Positions 38,289-47,980 of a DNA stretch of 64,000 nt are shown in pieces (within the stretch, counting starts at the first letter, position 1; each line of letters starts with the position of its first letter). Position numbers and translations under genes: made by a program. The notes under the pieces were generated by a model. It made no database searches, was not told where the DNA came from, and saw nothing but the letters and a program-made list of their open reading frames with translations. Origin of the DNA: Nitrospira sp. UBA2082 (GTDB lineage Bacteria > Nitrospirota > Nitrospiria > Nitrospirales > Nitrospiraceae); contig DCZO01000016.1 of NCBI GenBank assembly GCA_002331335.1, positions 9,995 to 73,994 of the forward strand, in the 5' to 3' direction.

Positions 38289-41200
38289 TCGAATGGTTGA
38301 TCCGCACATCGATGGAACAGCGGGTCATCGTGCTGCTTGCGGCAGCCGGCTTGTGTGTGGGGGGCCTGTTCGCGTTCCGCTCTGTGTCGATCGACGCCTT
38401 TCCGGATGTGACGCCGGTCCAGGTCCAGGTCATCACCCGCGCCCCGTCCTTGGCCCCGCCGGAAATCGAACGCCTCGTGACATTTCCGCTCGAGATCGAA
38501 TTCACGAACCTGCCGGGGAAAACGGAACTCCGGTCTGTTTCACGGTTTGGGCTCTCAGTGATTACGGTGGTGTTTGAGGATACGGTCGATATGTATTTTG
38601 CCCGCCAGTTGATTTTGGAACGACTGGTTCGCGTCCGTTCCCAATTGCCGCCAGGAGCCGATCCCACACTGGGACCTGTGAGTACCGGCCTCAGTGAAGT
38701 CTTTATGTATCTTGTGGAGGGGCCATCACAGGACCTTCAAGAATTACGCACGCTGCACGATTGGGTCATCCGCCCGATGTTGCGGGCTGTGCCCGGCCTA
38801 GCGGATGTCGACACCCTGGGAGGATTGTCGAAACAGTACCACGTCCTTGTGGAGCCGGATCGATTAACCAGTTTGGGCCTCACCCTGCGCCAAGTACAAA
38901 CGGCCGTAACGGAAAATAATCAAAATGCCGGTGGCAGTTACATCGAACGAGGCGGCGATAAGTTGGTCGTCTATGGACAAGGTCTCGCACGGTCGGCCGA
39001 AGACTTGGAGCGGATTGTCGTGACAGCCCATCAGGGGACGCCGATCTATTTGAAAGATGTCGCGCAGGTTCGACAGGGGAATGCCATCCGATTGGGAGGG
39101 GTCACACGAGATGGGAGCGGCGAAGTCCTCGAAGGCATTGCAGTTATGCTGCGCGGGGGAAACAGCCGGCAGATTGTCGCTGCAGTGAAAGACAAAATGG
39201 TACTGATTACCCGTGTATTGCCGGATGGTGTCACGATCACGCCATTTTATGATCGTATCGAACTCGTGGCCCGGGCACTCGAAACAGTCGAGAGAGCCTT
39301 GTTGGAAGGTGCTGTCGTCGTCGTGCTTGTCCTCTATCTGTTCCTCAGAAACCTGCGCGGTGCGCTCGTCGTGGCGCTCACGTTACCCCTGGCGACGCTG
39401 ACCACATTCGTGATCATGCAACACGTCGGCCTCTCGGCCAACCTGATGTCGCTGGGCGGGCTGGCTATTTCACTGGGGATGATCGTTGATGCGGCCATCG
39501 TGCAGGTGGAAAACGTAGAACGTCATCTGAATGAACGGTCCGAGGGACAAGCCTCATTGACTACCATATCAGAGCGGTTTCCGCTGGTCCTTCGTGCCGT
39601 GTTGGAAGTGCGTCGGCCGAGTCTGTTCGGAGAGCTGATTATTGCGCTGACATTTGTTCCGCTCCTGACGCTTCAAGGTATAGAAGGCAAGATGTTCGTT
39701 CCATTGGCTTTGACGGTGGTGATTGTCTTGTTGAGTTCGCTGGTGCTCTCTATGACGGTTGTGCCGGTGCTGGCGGTGCTTCTTATGCAGCCTCGCGCTG
39801 TGGCAGAGGAGCGATCAGTTTTGGCAACGGGGCGGAAGCTATATCGGCGACTCTTGGAGTCGGCCATTCGCCGGACGGCCGGTGTTGCCATGGTGGCTGC
39901 GGCCATTCTGGTTGTTGGTATTGCACTGGTCCCTTTCATCGGTCGAGAGTTCGTGCCGATCATGGATGAAGGTTCCATTGTGGTGAATTTGGTCCGACTG
40001 CCGAGCATCAGCCTCACGGAATCACTCAAGATCTCTGGACAGGTCGAGCGGATCTTGCTGGAGCTCCCGGACGTACGCTCGGTGGTGACTCGCACCGGCG
40101 CGAACGAGCTGGGGACGGATCCCATGGGGATGGAACTCAGCGACATGTATGTGTTGCTCAAGCCAGAATCAGAGTGGAATGCACACAGTAAACGTGACAT
40201 TGAAGAGCAGGTCCGTCATCGGCTGGGGCAGATCCCAGGCATTGCGTTCGGATTGTCTCAGCCGATTGCGATGCGTGTGGATGAATTGGTGTCCGGGGTT
40301 CGCTCTCAACTGGCGGTCAAACTGTTCGGCGACGATCTGGAGACTCTTCGGACCAAGGGGGATGAGATCGCTCGGGTGTTGCGAAAAGTCAAGGGCATAT
40401 CCGATCTACGTGTCGAGCAAGTCTCGGGGTTGTACTATTTGAAACTCGACATCAATCGATCCATGGTGGCACGCCATGGAATCAATGTGGCTGATATGAC
40501 GAAAGTCATCGAAGCCGTCGGCGCCGGGATTAATGCCGGGGAAGTCTTTGAAGGACAACGGCGGTTCCCAATCATGGTGCGATTTCCGGAAGAACGGCGG
40601 GCCGATATCGAGTCGATCAAGGCGCTCTGGGTGACGGCTCCGGACGGTGCTCGGATTCCGCTGAGGGAACTCGCCGACATTCAGATTGTGGAAGGGCCGG
40701 CACAGATCAGTCGGGAACAAGCCAGCCGCCGGATCGTCGTTGAGGCGAACGTGGTGGGGAGGGATCTCGTCGGGGCGGTGGAAGAAGCTCAGACGATGGT
40801 TTCCAATCTCGTGCAGTTGCCGTCCGGCTATTACGTCACCTGGGGAGGGCAATTTGAGAATCAGCAACGAGCCATGGCTCGTCTGGCTATCGTGGTTCCA
40901 GTAGTCATCGCGCTGATTTTCCTCCTCTTGTTCCTGACGTTCGGAAATCTCAGGCAGGCGGCACTGATTCTCCTGGCGATCCCCTTTGCCATGGTCGGCG
41001 GGCTTGTCGCGCTGCTGATCGGAGGGCTCTATCTCTCCGTTCCGGCCTCCGTTGGTTTCATCGCATTGTTCGGCGTCTCCGTACTCAACGGCGTGGTGAA
41101 GATCGCCTATATCAACCAATTGCGACAACTGGGCATGTCTCTTGATGAAGCGGTGCTGACGGGGATGGTGTTGCGCCTGAGGCCGATCTTGATGACGGCG

Positions 41201-41437
41201 CTTGTGGCGGCTCTGGGACTCACCCCGCTATTGCTGGCGAGCGGGCCCGGTTCGGAAGTTCAACGTCCGTTGGCGACGGTCGTAATCGGAGGATTGATTT
41301 CGTCGACGGTGCTGACGTTGATCGTGTTGCCGGTCCTGTACCGATGGGTGGAAGGGTATGCTGAGAGGGGAGTCGGTGATATCAGGCGACCAAACACCTT
41401 CGAAAAGCATGACGAGACGCTTGCTCGTTCACTCTGA
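38285..41437 (+). CDS. cusA: heavy-metal RND efflux pump, CusA-type
   Basis: 1050 residues starting at GTG 38285 (GTGA overlap). It has the RND plan of two sets of six helices with two large periplasmic loops. Helix 4 reads SLGMIVDAAIVQVENVERH; it keeps the central Asp and the Glu but lacks the first Asp of the CzcA pattern, as in copper/silver CusA proteins. This supports Cu/Ag rather than Co/Zn/Cd, together with the adjacent copper ATPase. The call of metal is inference. Confidence 0.88.
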   Translation: MIEWLIRTSMEQRVIVLLAAAGLCVGGLFAFRSVSIDAFPDVTPVQVQVITRAPSLAPPEIERLVTFPLEIEFTNLPGKTELRSVSRFGLSVITVVFEDTVDMYFARQLILERLVRVRSQLPPGADPTLGPVSTGLSEVFMYLVEGPSQDLQELRTLHDWVIRPMLRAVPGLADVDTLGGLSKQYHVLVEPDRLTSLGLTLRQVQTAVTENNQNAGGSYIERGGDKLVVYGQGLARSAEDLERIVVTAHQGTPIYLKDVAQVRQGNAIRLGGVTRDGSGEVLEGIAVMLRGGNSRQIVAAVKDKMVLITRVLPDGVTITPFYDRIELVARALETVERALLEGAVVVVLVLYLFLRNLRGALVVALTLPLATLTTFVIMQHVGLSANLMSLGGLAISLGMIVDAAIVQVENVERHLNERSEGQASLTTISERFPLVLRAVLEVRRPSLFGELIIALTFVPLLTLQGIEGKMFVPLALTVVIVLLSSLVLSMTVVPVLAVLLMQPRAVAEERSVLATGRKLYRRLLESAIRRTAGVAMVAAAILVVGIALVPFIGREFVPIMDEGSIVVNLVRLPSISLTESLKISGQVERILLELPDVRSVVTRTGANELGTDPMGMELSDMYVLLKPESEWNAHSKRDIEEQVRHRLGQIPGIAFGLSQPIAMRVDELVSGVRSQLAVKLFGDDLETLRTKGDEIARVLRKVKGISDLRVEQVSGLYYLKLDINRSMVARHGINVADMTKVIEAVGAGINAGEVFEGQRRFPIMVRFPEERRADIESIKALWVTAPDGARIPLRELADIQIVEGPAQISREQASRRIVVEANVVGRDLVGAVEEAQTMVSNLVQLPSGYYVTWGGQFENQQRAMARLAIVVPVVIALIFLLLFLTFGNLRQAALILLAIPFAMVGGLVALLIGGLYLSVPASVGFIALFGVSVLNGVVKIAYINQLRQLGMSLDEAVLTGMVLRLRPILMTALVAALGLTPLLLASGPGSEVQRPLATVVIGGLISSTVLTLIVLPVLYRWVEGYAERGVGDIRRPNTFEKHDETLARSL

Positions 41438-41471
41438 TTCGCACTCAAAGTCTTTGTCGATTCCAGCTGAT

Positions 41472-42137
41472 TCAGCGTGCAACGTGGAGCTTCAGATCAT
41501 CGAAATAGGTTACAGCATCGGATTTGGTCCAAAGCCCAACCTGGCCCGTCGTAAAAGTCTGATCGCAGAGATCAAACACCCGTTTTCCATCAAAAAAGAC
41601 CTGGACTTGGCATCCATTCATGATGACGCGGAGGGTATGCCACTGCCGGATATCAACGATCTGATCGAAGTTCTGGATGAGGTGTCGCACGCCCTTGACG
41701 ACGCGGTAGATGCGGATGTTCTGTTCCAGGGGATTGGCCCTCGTCAGGTAGTAATTGCGATCATCTGTGGCTCGCCAGGTCAGGCCGCCTCCCATATCGG
41801 CTTTGCCCGCAATCGGCAAGAATGAGACTTCAAGCTCGATGTCGGATGCCTTGATCCCGTCGATAAGCACCATTTTATAGGCATGCTCCGCGCCCTTTCC
41901 CATCAGCTGTCCCAGCACGCGGGGAGGACTCTTTGCCCGATCAGTGTCAAGCACCTTCCACTCCCCGGCAGGTCTCCCATCAAACAAGGTCCCCACATGG
42001 AACTCAGCGGGAAGTGTCTTCGGTGGATCATCGTCAAAACCCCACACGTGAGGTGTACTCTCAAGCGAGTACCCTCCCACTGGCACGGCGATCACAATGA
42101 TTGTAAACAGGAGAATGCGCTCGAACGAGATCGTCAT
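41472..42137 (-). CDS. exported LamG/DUF1080-like beta-sandwich protein
   Basis: 221 residues with an N-terminal signal (LLFTIIVIAVPVGGYSLES) and a concanavalin-like sheet: DIELEVSFLPIAGKADMGGG, NIRIYRVVKGVRHLIQ and VGLWTKSDAVTYFDDLKL. This ending is common in DUF1080/LamG folds that bind or cleave glycans. The catalytic residues cannot be identified. Its ATG is three bases after the stop of the gene at 42141, so the two form an operon. Confidence 0.68.
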   Translation of the reverse strand: MTISFERILLFTIIVIAVPVGGYSLESTPHVWGFDDDPPKTLPAEFHVGTLFDGRPAGEWKVLDTDRAKSPPRVLGQLMGKGAEHAYKMVLIDGIKASDIELEVSFLPIAGKADMGGGLTWRATDDRNYYLTRANPLEQNIRIYRVVKGVRHLIQNFDQIVDIRQWHTLRVIMNGCQVQVFFDGKRVFDLCDQTFTTGQVGLWTKSDAVTYFDDLKLHVAR

Positions 42138-42140
42138 GGC

Positions 42141-42878
42141 TTATCGCCACGTCACTTCTTCCCAACAGAGGTGGACGAAGGTCTCAAACGGAGGAAAGTT
42201 GTTGGGATTTTGCTCCTTCGAGCGGACCCATAAATCGATTTCCATCCCCGCCGGGTCGGTTTCGCCGCCGGGCAACGTCCGTTTGATCGGGTAACGGACT
42301 TCATGGGTCTTGGGGTCACGCGAACGCTCCATGACCATAAAGTGCGCGTCGTAGTCTTTGTAAAGCACCTCGTCATTCTTATACATCGTTGCGGTGCCCC
42401 AGCCGCCCAAGTACAACCAGGTTTTCGGATAGAGCGGATCGCCGTTGTTGGAATCGCCATGTTCGTAAATTCTGGTGGCGATACCGCCGCTCTGAAAGGG
42501 AGCTTTTGCGGAAAATCGATCGAAAATAATGCGATATCGGTCAGTTCCCTCGACGAATTCAGCCACCACCCGTCCCGTGTTGGTGTGTTCGTTCACCTCG
42601 ATCTCAATCGTTCCCTTCACTGCAACCAGATGTTTACCTGCATAGTCCAGATGATCCCAGGGCGCCGAATCGTACATGCTCCCGATGAGGGTCGCCCGCT
42701 CTCCTTTGATGCGAAACTCCCCCGTATAATGAGGGTGCTCCATGGCTTTGAAAATCCTGGTGCCTTCATCACCCTTCGGGGTTCCGAACGTGCTTTCTTC
42801 GGCCTGTCCAGGAGACGCACAAATCCCCAAGGCAGCGGTCAGCAGAATGGACGCAACGAAGCTCGCGAGACCTGTCAT
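42141..42878 (-). CDS. exported protein of unknown function
   Basis: 245 residues. Signal peptide (FVASILLTAALGICASPGQA) and a beta-rich mature part with no recognised family. Notable are GEFRIKGERATLIGSMYDSA, TRIYEHGDSNNGDP and KTWLYLGGWGTATMYKNDE. AAGGAG precedes ATG 42878; the long frame above it to 43094 lacks coding character. It is the first gene of a two-gene operon and divergent from htrA. I cannot assign a function. Confidence 0.65.
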   Translation of the reverse strand: MTGLASFVASILLTAALGICASPGQAEESTFGTPKGDEGTRIFKAMEHPHYTGEFRIKGERATLIGSMYDSAPWDHLDYAGKHLVAVKGTIEIEVNEHTNTGRVVAEFVEGTDRYRIIFDRFSAKAPFQSGGIATRIYEHGDSNNGDPLYPKTWLYLGGWGTATMYKNDEVLYKDYDAHFMVMERSRDPKTHEVRYPIKRTLPGGETDPAGMEIDLWVRSKEQNPNNFPPFETFVHLCWEEVTWR

Positions 42879-43216
42879 CTTGTACTCCTTGGCCGAACCG
42901 ATTTCATGCAAGCGTGGCCCAAGAATGAGCGTGGCGTGTGAAATCGTAACATAATATTGTGCCTGCCGCTCAACTGATGCCACCGGTATCGAACGGGCCG
43001 GTGCCAGCAGAGCGTTCGCACAATGTTTACAGGTTGCCTGATGCTGGGTACTATTTATCTGAGGAGTGGGATGCCATGTGTCGGAGGAAAGCATTCATCT
43101 GCAGGAGGTCGGTTGTCTCATATTGAATTATCAATGCACGCGTCTGCTCTGCATGATAGGCTGGCCCACGGTAGCATGATGATTTCTGGGCAGTCCGTCC
43201 AAAGGAATCGGCGTCA
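42879..43216. other. divergent intergenic region upstream of htrA
   Basis: 338 bases. Promoters for two divergent operons are expected. An ACCGG...CCGGT inverted repeat lies near 42985. A 65-codon frame (43023-43220) has no support. Confidence 0.4.
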
Positions 43217-44626
43217 GTGAAGAGCAACGGGATTACCAAAGGTCTTGCCGTCTGGGCGGTCATGGGCGGTTTGACTGCTCCGGTATTGGAATTGTCCGAT
43301 ACGGACCAGGTCTTTGCGGCCAACGGCCACGATTTGCAGAGTCAAGTGAAGGCCACGGCCAATAAAGTCATTCCCGCCGTTGTCAGCATCGCCTCGACCG
43401 TCATGGTGCGCGACCAGGCCTTCAGTGATGATGCGCTGCCATTCGGCCTGTTCAAGGACCCTCCCGCCCGCCGCCAATATGGGCAGGGCTCCGGCGTCAT
43501 CGTCTCGCCGGATGGGTACATCATCACCAATAACCATGTGGTCGCCGATGCCGTCGACGTCGAAGTGGTGCTGGCCGATCGACGCCAGTACAAGGGCAAA
43601 GTGGTCGCCACCGATCCCAAGACCGATGTAGCGGTCGTGAAAATCCAGGCGACGAATCTGCCGGCAGCCAGCTGGGGGGACTCCAGCCAGCTGGCCGTCG
43701 GGGACTTCGTGCTGGCCATCGGCAATCCCTTGGGGTTGAGCCGTACTGTGACGTTCGGTATCGTGAGCGCCGTCGGTCGCGCCGACGTCGGCGTAGCCGA
43801 CTTTGAAGACTTCATTCAAACAGATGCGCCGATCAATCCGGGCAATTCAGGGGGCGCGCTCGTCAATATCAACGGCGAAGTCGTGGGTATCAATACCGCC
43901 ATCGCCAGTCCCACCGGGGGCAGTGTCGGGGTCGGCTTCGCAATTCCGAGCAACATGGCGCGGGCAGCCATGCAAGGCCTGATCAAGACCGGTCGCGTCG
44001 TGCGTGGATTTCTAGGAGCCGCGACTCAGGATGTCAGCCCTCCGCTGGGGAAGATCTTCCGGCTGCCTGATGTGAAGGGTGCCATTATCACCGATCTGCA
44101 AGCGAAGGGATCTGCGGAACGGGCGGGTCTCAAGCGCGGCGATGTTGTCGTGCGATTTGACGGGCGAGACGTGATGGACAGCGGTCAGCTGCGCAATATG
44201 GTGGCGCAATCTCCGATCGGCAGCAAACATCGGTTGGAACTTATCCGTGAGGGGAAATCCTACCAAACGGAACTGGTTGTTCAAGAAGCCCCGCGTGAGC
44301 GTGTCAAAAAGAGCCAAGCGGCAGCGGCAGCTTCAACCATGCATCCTCTATCCGGTGTGATCTTCGACGATGTCACGCAGCCGCTCGCCCGGCAGATGGA
44401 CTTGCCCGTCACCAGCGGCGTTGTGGTGACCGATATTGAAGAAGGGAGCCTGGCTGAGTCATCGGGGTTACAGCCGGGCGATGTGGTGCTGGAGTTGAAC
44501 CGGCAGTCTGTGAATAATTTTTCGACCTTTCAACGTCTGGCCGATCCACTGAAACCCACTGATCTTGCACTGCTCCTCGTCAACCGCCAGGGCAACGTGT
44601 TGTACATCCCGGTTCAGGGGGAGTAA
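43217..44626 (+). CDS. DegP/HtrA-type periplasmic serine protease
   Basis: 469 residues. Signal or anchor segment at the N-terminus, trypsin-like domain with H107 (TNNHVVADA), D137 (KTDVAVVKI) and S211 (NPGNSGGALV), then two PDZ domains (about residues 275-365 and 385-465). It degrades or chaperones misfolded envelope proteins. Translation starts at GTG 43217 with AAAGGA upstream. It is single, next to other envelope genes. Confidence 0.95.
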   Translation: MKSNGITKGLAVWAVMGGLTAPVLELSDTDQVFAANGHDLQSQVKATANKVIPAVVSIASTVMVRDQAFSDDALPFGLFKDPPARRQYGQGSGVIVSPDGYIITNNHVVADAVDVEVVLADRRQYKGKVVATDPKTDVAVVKIQATNLPAASWGDSSQLAVGDFVLAIGNPLGLSRTVTFGIVSAVGRADVGVADFEDFIQTDAPINPGNSGGALVNINGEVVGINTAIASPTGGSVGVGFAIPSNMARAAMQGLIKTGRVVRGFLGAATQDVSPPLGKIFRLPDVKGAIITDLQAKGSAERAGLKRGDVVVRFDGRDVMDSGQLRNMVAQSPIGSKHRLELIREGKSYQTELVVQEAPRERVKKSQAAAAASTMHPLSGVIFDDVTQPLARQMDLPVTSGVVVTDIEEGSLAESSGLQPGDVVLELNRQSVNNFSTFQRLADPLKPTDLALLLVNRQGNVLYIPVQGE

Positions 44627-44703
44627 GACGAGAGCCTCTGCAACTCAGACGATGTCGGCAAACGCTGCGCGACCGTTCAAGATCGGCTCTGTTATCCCGG
44701 CGC

Positions 44704-45828
44704 TTACAAAGGAGTAAGTCTCAGATCAAAGGCTCGTTCGGTGAACCAGACGAGCGCGATGGCGATGACCGCTAGCGATCCTCCGGTGAGCACCAATCTC
44801 GGATACGACCAAGAACGGCGAATGAGATAGGCCAACGGTAAGAACGCGGCGACGATCGCGAGCTGTCCGATTTCTACGCCCACGTTGAAGCTGACCAAAC
44901 TGACCAAGAGTGAGTTTTGCGGTAACCCGAGGTCGGTGAGCACGGCCGCGAATCCAAATCCGTGAATCAGTCCAAATCCAAACGACACCAACCACCGACG
45001 CGTGGTCATTGTTGGATACAGATTCCCAAGCCCCGCCAGAACTACCGAGGCGGCGATGGTCGATTCTACGAATCGGGATGGAAGTCGGACGATTTCCAGG
45101 GCGGCCAGGCTCAATGTCAGAGAATGGGCCAGAGTAAACGCCGTGACGATGCTGATGACATTCCACCAGACCGACGAAAAATCACCCGCTGCTTGCCAGC
45201 GGCCCTCCTTTCGAATCAGGACGGCAGGGAGTAAGAGAGCCAGTAAGAACAGGACATGGTCGAAGCCCAGCCAGATGTGCCAGATCCCCTCATGAATGAA
45301 TTGACGGCTTTCATTCCAGCGTGACGGCTTGGCGGTTGAGAATTCTTGAAAAGGGGACTCTTGGCTGAAAATAGCGGATGTGGTGTGTCCACCTTGAGTC
45401 AGCCGCAAGAGCCCCTTGTGCTGGGCATCGATGTCGAACAGAAGCTGATAGCCCACATCAAGTTGTTCGATCGGTTCCCTGCAATCAGCCCGGAAGCGTA
45501 GGACTGAGTAGGCCCCGTCTGAGTGATAATCAATCAATTGCTCGAGGATTTGTGCTGTACACGCCTGTTTCCCAGCCGCGAGGGCCAGGCGAGACAGCGC
45601 GTAGGCGCCGATGGCATCGTGTTTGTCCCGGACTTCTCCCCAGGTGATCTCGCCGTTTCCATCTCTGTTCAATCCGATCGCATTGTCGAGGTCGCGTAGC
45701 GCGATATCCCACTGACCGTCTATACGGTCCTGCTGAACGGTTAGGGTGAGATAGCTGTCACTGGGTTTATGGGCCCAGGCAGGAGCCGCCAATAACGGAA
45801 TCACGATGGCCAGAACAAGATGTATCAC
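44704..45828 (-). CDS. HupE/UreJ-like membrane protein with an EF-hand-like N-terminal domain
   Basis: 374 residues from GTG 45828, whose GTGA overlaps the upstream TPR gene; AGGAG lies upstream. The signal peptide ends PAWAHKPSD. The exported N-terminal domain has a calcium-loop-like NRDGNGEITWGEV. The C-terminal six-helix part has the family block GIWHIWLGFDHVLFLLALLL and FGFGLIHGFGFAAVL. HupE/UreJ proteins are linked to nickel or cobalt transport, which agrees with nikR nearby. Confidence 0.82.
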   Translation of the reverse strand: MIHLVLAIVIPLLAAPAWAHKPSDSYLTLTVQQDRIDGQWDIALRDLDNAIGLNRDGNGEITWGEVRDKHDAIGAYALSRLALAAGKQACTAQILEQLIDYHSDGAYSVLRFRADCREPIEQLDVGYQLLFDIDAQHKGLLRLTQGGHTTSAIFSQESPFQEFSTAKPSRWNESRQFIHEGIWHIWLGFDHVLFLLALLLPAVLIRKEGRWQAAGDFSSVWWNVISIVTAFTLAHSLTLSLAALEIVRLPSRFVESTIAASVVLAGLGNLYPTMTTRRWLVSFGFGLIHGFGFAAVLTDLGLPQNSLLVSLVSFNVGVEIGQLAIVAAFLPLAYLIRRSWSYPRLVLTGGSLAVIAIALVWFTERAFDLRLTPL

Positions 45829-47015
45829 GACGTTTTCTCCTGGATCTGTCTGGCCAGCTCTTTGAGCTGAAGGTCTTCCACGTGGTTGGTCTTTAGCCAC
45901 TCAATGACCGGCTGGGCTGCTGTGCGGCTCCCAACCGCGAGTGCGCTTTCGAGCAGGATCCTGGCGTCTGCCGGTTCCCGTTGCAGATTCCAATTGGTCT
46001 GGGCTAACGCGAGTGCCCGTTTGGCGTCGTGTTGCAAGGCGAGTGTGAACCGAGCTTCTTCTCGTACGTGCGTGGTCGTTCCCCGTGCACGGCTGGCGGC
46101 GAATCGAGCAGCCAGTTCGGCAGTGTGATGGTGCACCGTGGGAAGGCCCAGTGCCTGTTCCGCGAGTGCAAGACGCAAGAGCAACCCATCCGATCTGGTT
46201 TCATGTTGGACAAGGGTGATCACGTCGTGATGGCGACCGTGATCGAGCAGGAAATCCACGTAGGCCCCGAGCACATACTGATCCTTGATCCCGACCTTGA
46301 TGGCCTCGGTGAACGAGTGTTCCGCGTCTTGTATGGCTCCGATGCGTGCAGCAATTTCGGCGAGGATGGTGGTCATCCAAATTCGCTCGCGCCCGGAGAG
46401 ACCGGAATCTGAAAGTGCCTGCCGGAGCAGTTCTCGACTTTTTGCCGATTGTCCCGTCACCCCGCCAATGTCGCTCACGCAACCACGCAGGATGTGAGCG
46501 GCTGCCAATCGGGCTAGAGGCTGACAGGCTCGTCGCGCCTCGTCGTAGCGTGCCTGGACCTGGAGGATCGAGGCTTTCGTCAGCCAGGCTTGGGCGTTGG
46601 TCGGCTGTATAGCCAATGCCTGGTCCAGATCCGCCAGGGCCTGGTCGAAGTCGTGCGCATTTTGCCTGATCGTGGCACGCAGCAGGAGCACCGGGACCGG
46701 AGGGGTTGGTTTGTTCCACCATGGAGCGAGCGTCGCCTGCGCCTGGCCGAGGAAACGAGGATCTCCTTCCGATCGGCCCTGCTCAATATAGCGAGTGGCC
46801 AGTTTCACGGCTGACTCGAGATCACGAGGATTGGCTTGCAGCTCCATGCGGAGGTTCTTGAGTTCACGCGCGATGGGATTGGCTGGTGTGATGCTGAGCC
46901 GCTCAAGAACGTGCGTGTCATCCGTCGGACGATAGGGCTCGGCGGAGGCGAATGTGCATAAGAATATGGCACCCCAGCATCCTAAAAGCGTCAGTATGCG
47001 TCGTGCCCTCTCCAT
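45825..47015 (-). CDS. exported tetratricopeptide repeat protein
   Basis: 396 residues; signal peptide (LLGCWGAIFLCTFASA) then degenerate TPR pairs from about residue 55 (AQAWLTKASILQVQARYDEA, AIQDAEHSFTEAIKVG). It is between TonB and the HupE-like gene, three bases from the former and overlapping the latter, so it belongs to their transport unit. The exact role is unknown; a scaffold in the periplasm is likely. Confidence 0.82.
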   Translation of the reverse strand: MERARRILTLLGCWGAIFLCTFASAEPYRPTDDTHVLERLSITPANPIARELKNLRMELQANPRDLESAVKLATRYIEQGRSEGDPRFLGQAQATLAPWWNKPTPPVPVLLLRATIRQNAHDFDQALADLDQALAIQPTNAQAWLTKASILQVQARYDEARRACQPLARLAAAHILRGCVSDIGGVTGQSAKSRELLRQALSDSGLSGRERIWMTTILAEIAARIGAIQDAEHSFTEAIKVGIKDQYVLGAYVDFLLDHGRHHDVITLVQHETRSDGLLLRLALAEQALGLPTVHHHTAELAARFAASRARGTTTHVREEARFTLALQHDAKRALALAQTNWNLQREPADARILLESALAVGSRTAAQPVIEWLKTNHVEDLQLKELARQIQEKTS

Positions 47016-47017
47016 CG

Positions 47018-47923
47018 CTAGTCTCGTGAATAGGTGATGGGAATGCGCATGACGATCTGCTGCCGGTCCAGTGTGCGGTCGAACTGCATGGGAAAGGCCC
47101 GTTGCACGAGCGCCATGGCTTCTTGGTCAATGCGCTCGAGGCCGGAGCTTTTGACGACCGTGGAATCCAACAGGGTCCCTTCTCTCGACACGACGGCTTT
47201 CACCAGGACCTTGAACGGCTGTGATTGATCGAGGAATGGTTGGGAAGAGCGTTTAAGTTCTTCCAGTCTTTGGAAAATGGCTTGTTGCAGCCAGCCGTAG
47301 TCGGGACGTGGCGTCGTGACCGTTTCGGTGTTCGAGCCTTCGGCAAGCGATGACGATGGTGGGGCCACGTCGCGTGGGGCAGGACGTGGTTCGCTGGCCG
47401 TGGCCATGGCTGTTTGGAGTGGGGATGATTCCGTTGGTGTCGTGTTGGCCGGCATCTCTTTTTGGTGTTGTGGAGGATCACTTGTCAGTGGTGGGACGGG
47501 TGCCGGGTCCTCCGATACCGAGGCAGGGGATGGCTCTTGTGGCGATGCAGCGGATGCGGCGATGAAAGGTTGCGATGTCGGTGTCACCGGTTCAACGGTT
47601 GGCGGTTCAATCGGGACGATGCGTTCGGCTGTTGGTGTCGCATTCCGAGTTGCTTGCACTGTGCGGGCAGGCGAGTAGGTCTGTTCTCTGGGTATCGAGG
47701 TGACCGGTTCCGTTGCGAGAAGGTTGGGAGTAGGTTCCTTGACCGTTTGTGGTGAGTCGACGAGCGCGACCTCCCAGCGAAACGGTTCCTTGGAGACCGT
47801 CAGCGGTGATAACCTGAAGAATGGGAATAAGCTGAACAGCAAGAGCCCATGGAGCGCGAGCGAGCCAAGCCACCCATGCAAGAACGATGTTTTTAACTCG
47901 TACGTTGTCGCCTGCTGGTTCAT
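47018..47923 (-). CDS. TonB-family energy transducer
   Basis: 301 residues. An N-terminal helix (LGSLALHGLLLFSLFPF) is in the inner membrane, followed by a long Pro/Thr/Ser-rich spacer (about residues 50-205) that crosses the periplasm. The C-terminal domain includes LLDSTVVKSSGLERIDQEAM and AFPMQFDRTL. It should energise TonB-dependent receptors, such as the one at 52581. ExbB/ExbD are not in the window. GGAGAC precedes ATG 47923. Confidence 0.88.
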   Translation of the reverse strand: MNQQATTYELKTSFLHGWLGSLALHGLLLFSLFPFFRLSPLTVSKEPFRWEVALVDSPQTVKEPTPNLLATEPVTSIPREQTYSPARTVQATRNATPTAERIVPIEPPTVEPVTPTSQPFIAASAASPQEPSPASVSEDPAPVPPLTSDPPQHQKEMPANTTPTESSPLQTAMATASEPRPAPRDVAPPSSSLAEGSNTETVTTPRPDYGWLQQAIFQRLEELKRSSQPFLDQSQPFKVLVKAVVSREGTLLDSTVVKSSGLERIDQEAMALVQRAFPMQFDRTLDRQQIVMRIPITYSRD

Positions 47924-47942
47924 GGCTTTGTCTCCGATGATG

Positions 47943-47969
47943 CGGGCGCCGCTTAGACAGCGGCGCCCG
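47943..47969. repeat. perfect GC-rich hairpin between tonB and DUF4331 genes
   Basis: CGGGCGCCGC (47943-47952) pairs with GCGGCGCCCG (47960-47969) across TTAGACA. It may attenuate or process the transcript between the two genes. There is no T-run. Confidence 0.6.
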
Positions 47970-47980
47970 ATTCTCGCGTC

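Noticed and set aside
43023..43220. 65-codon frame upstream of htrA
   Set aside because: It overlaps the htrA start, lacks a ribosome binding site and has no recognisable protein features.
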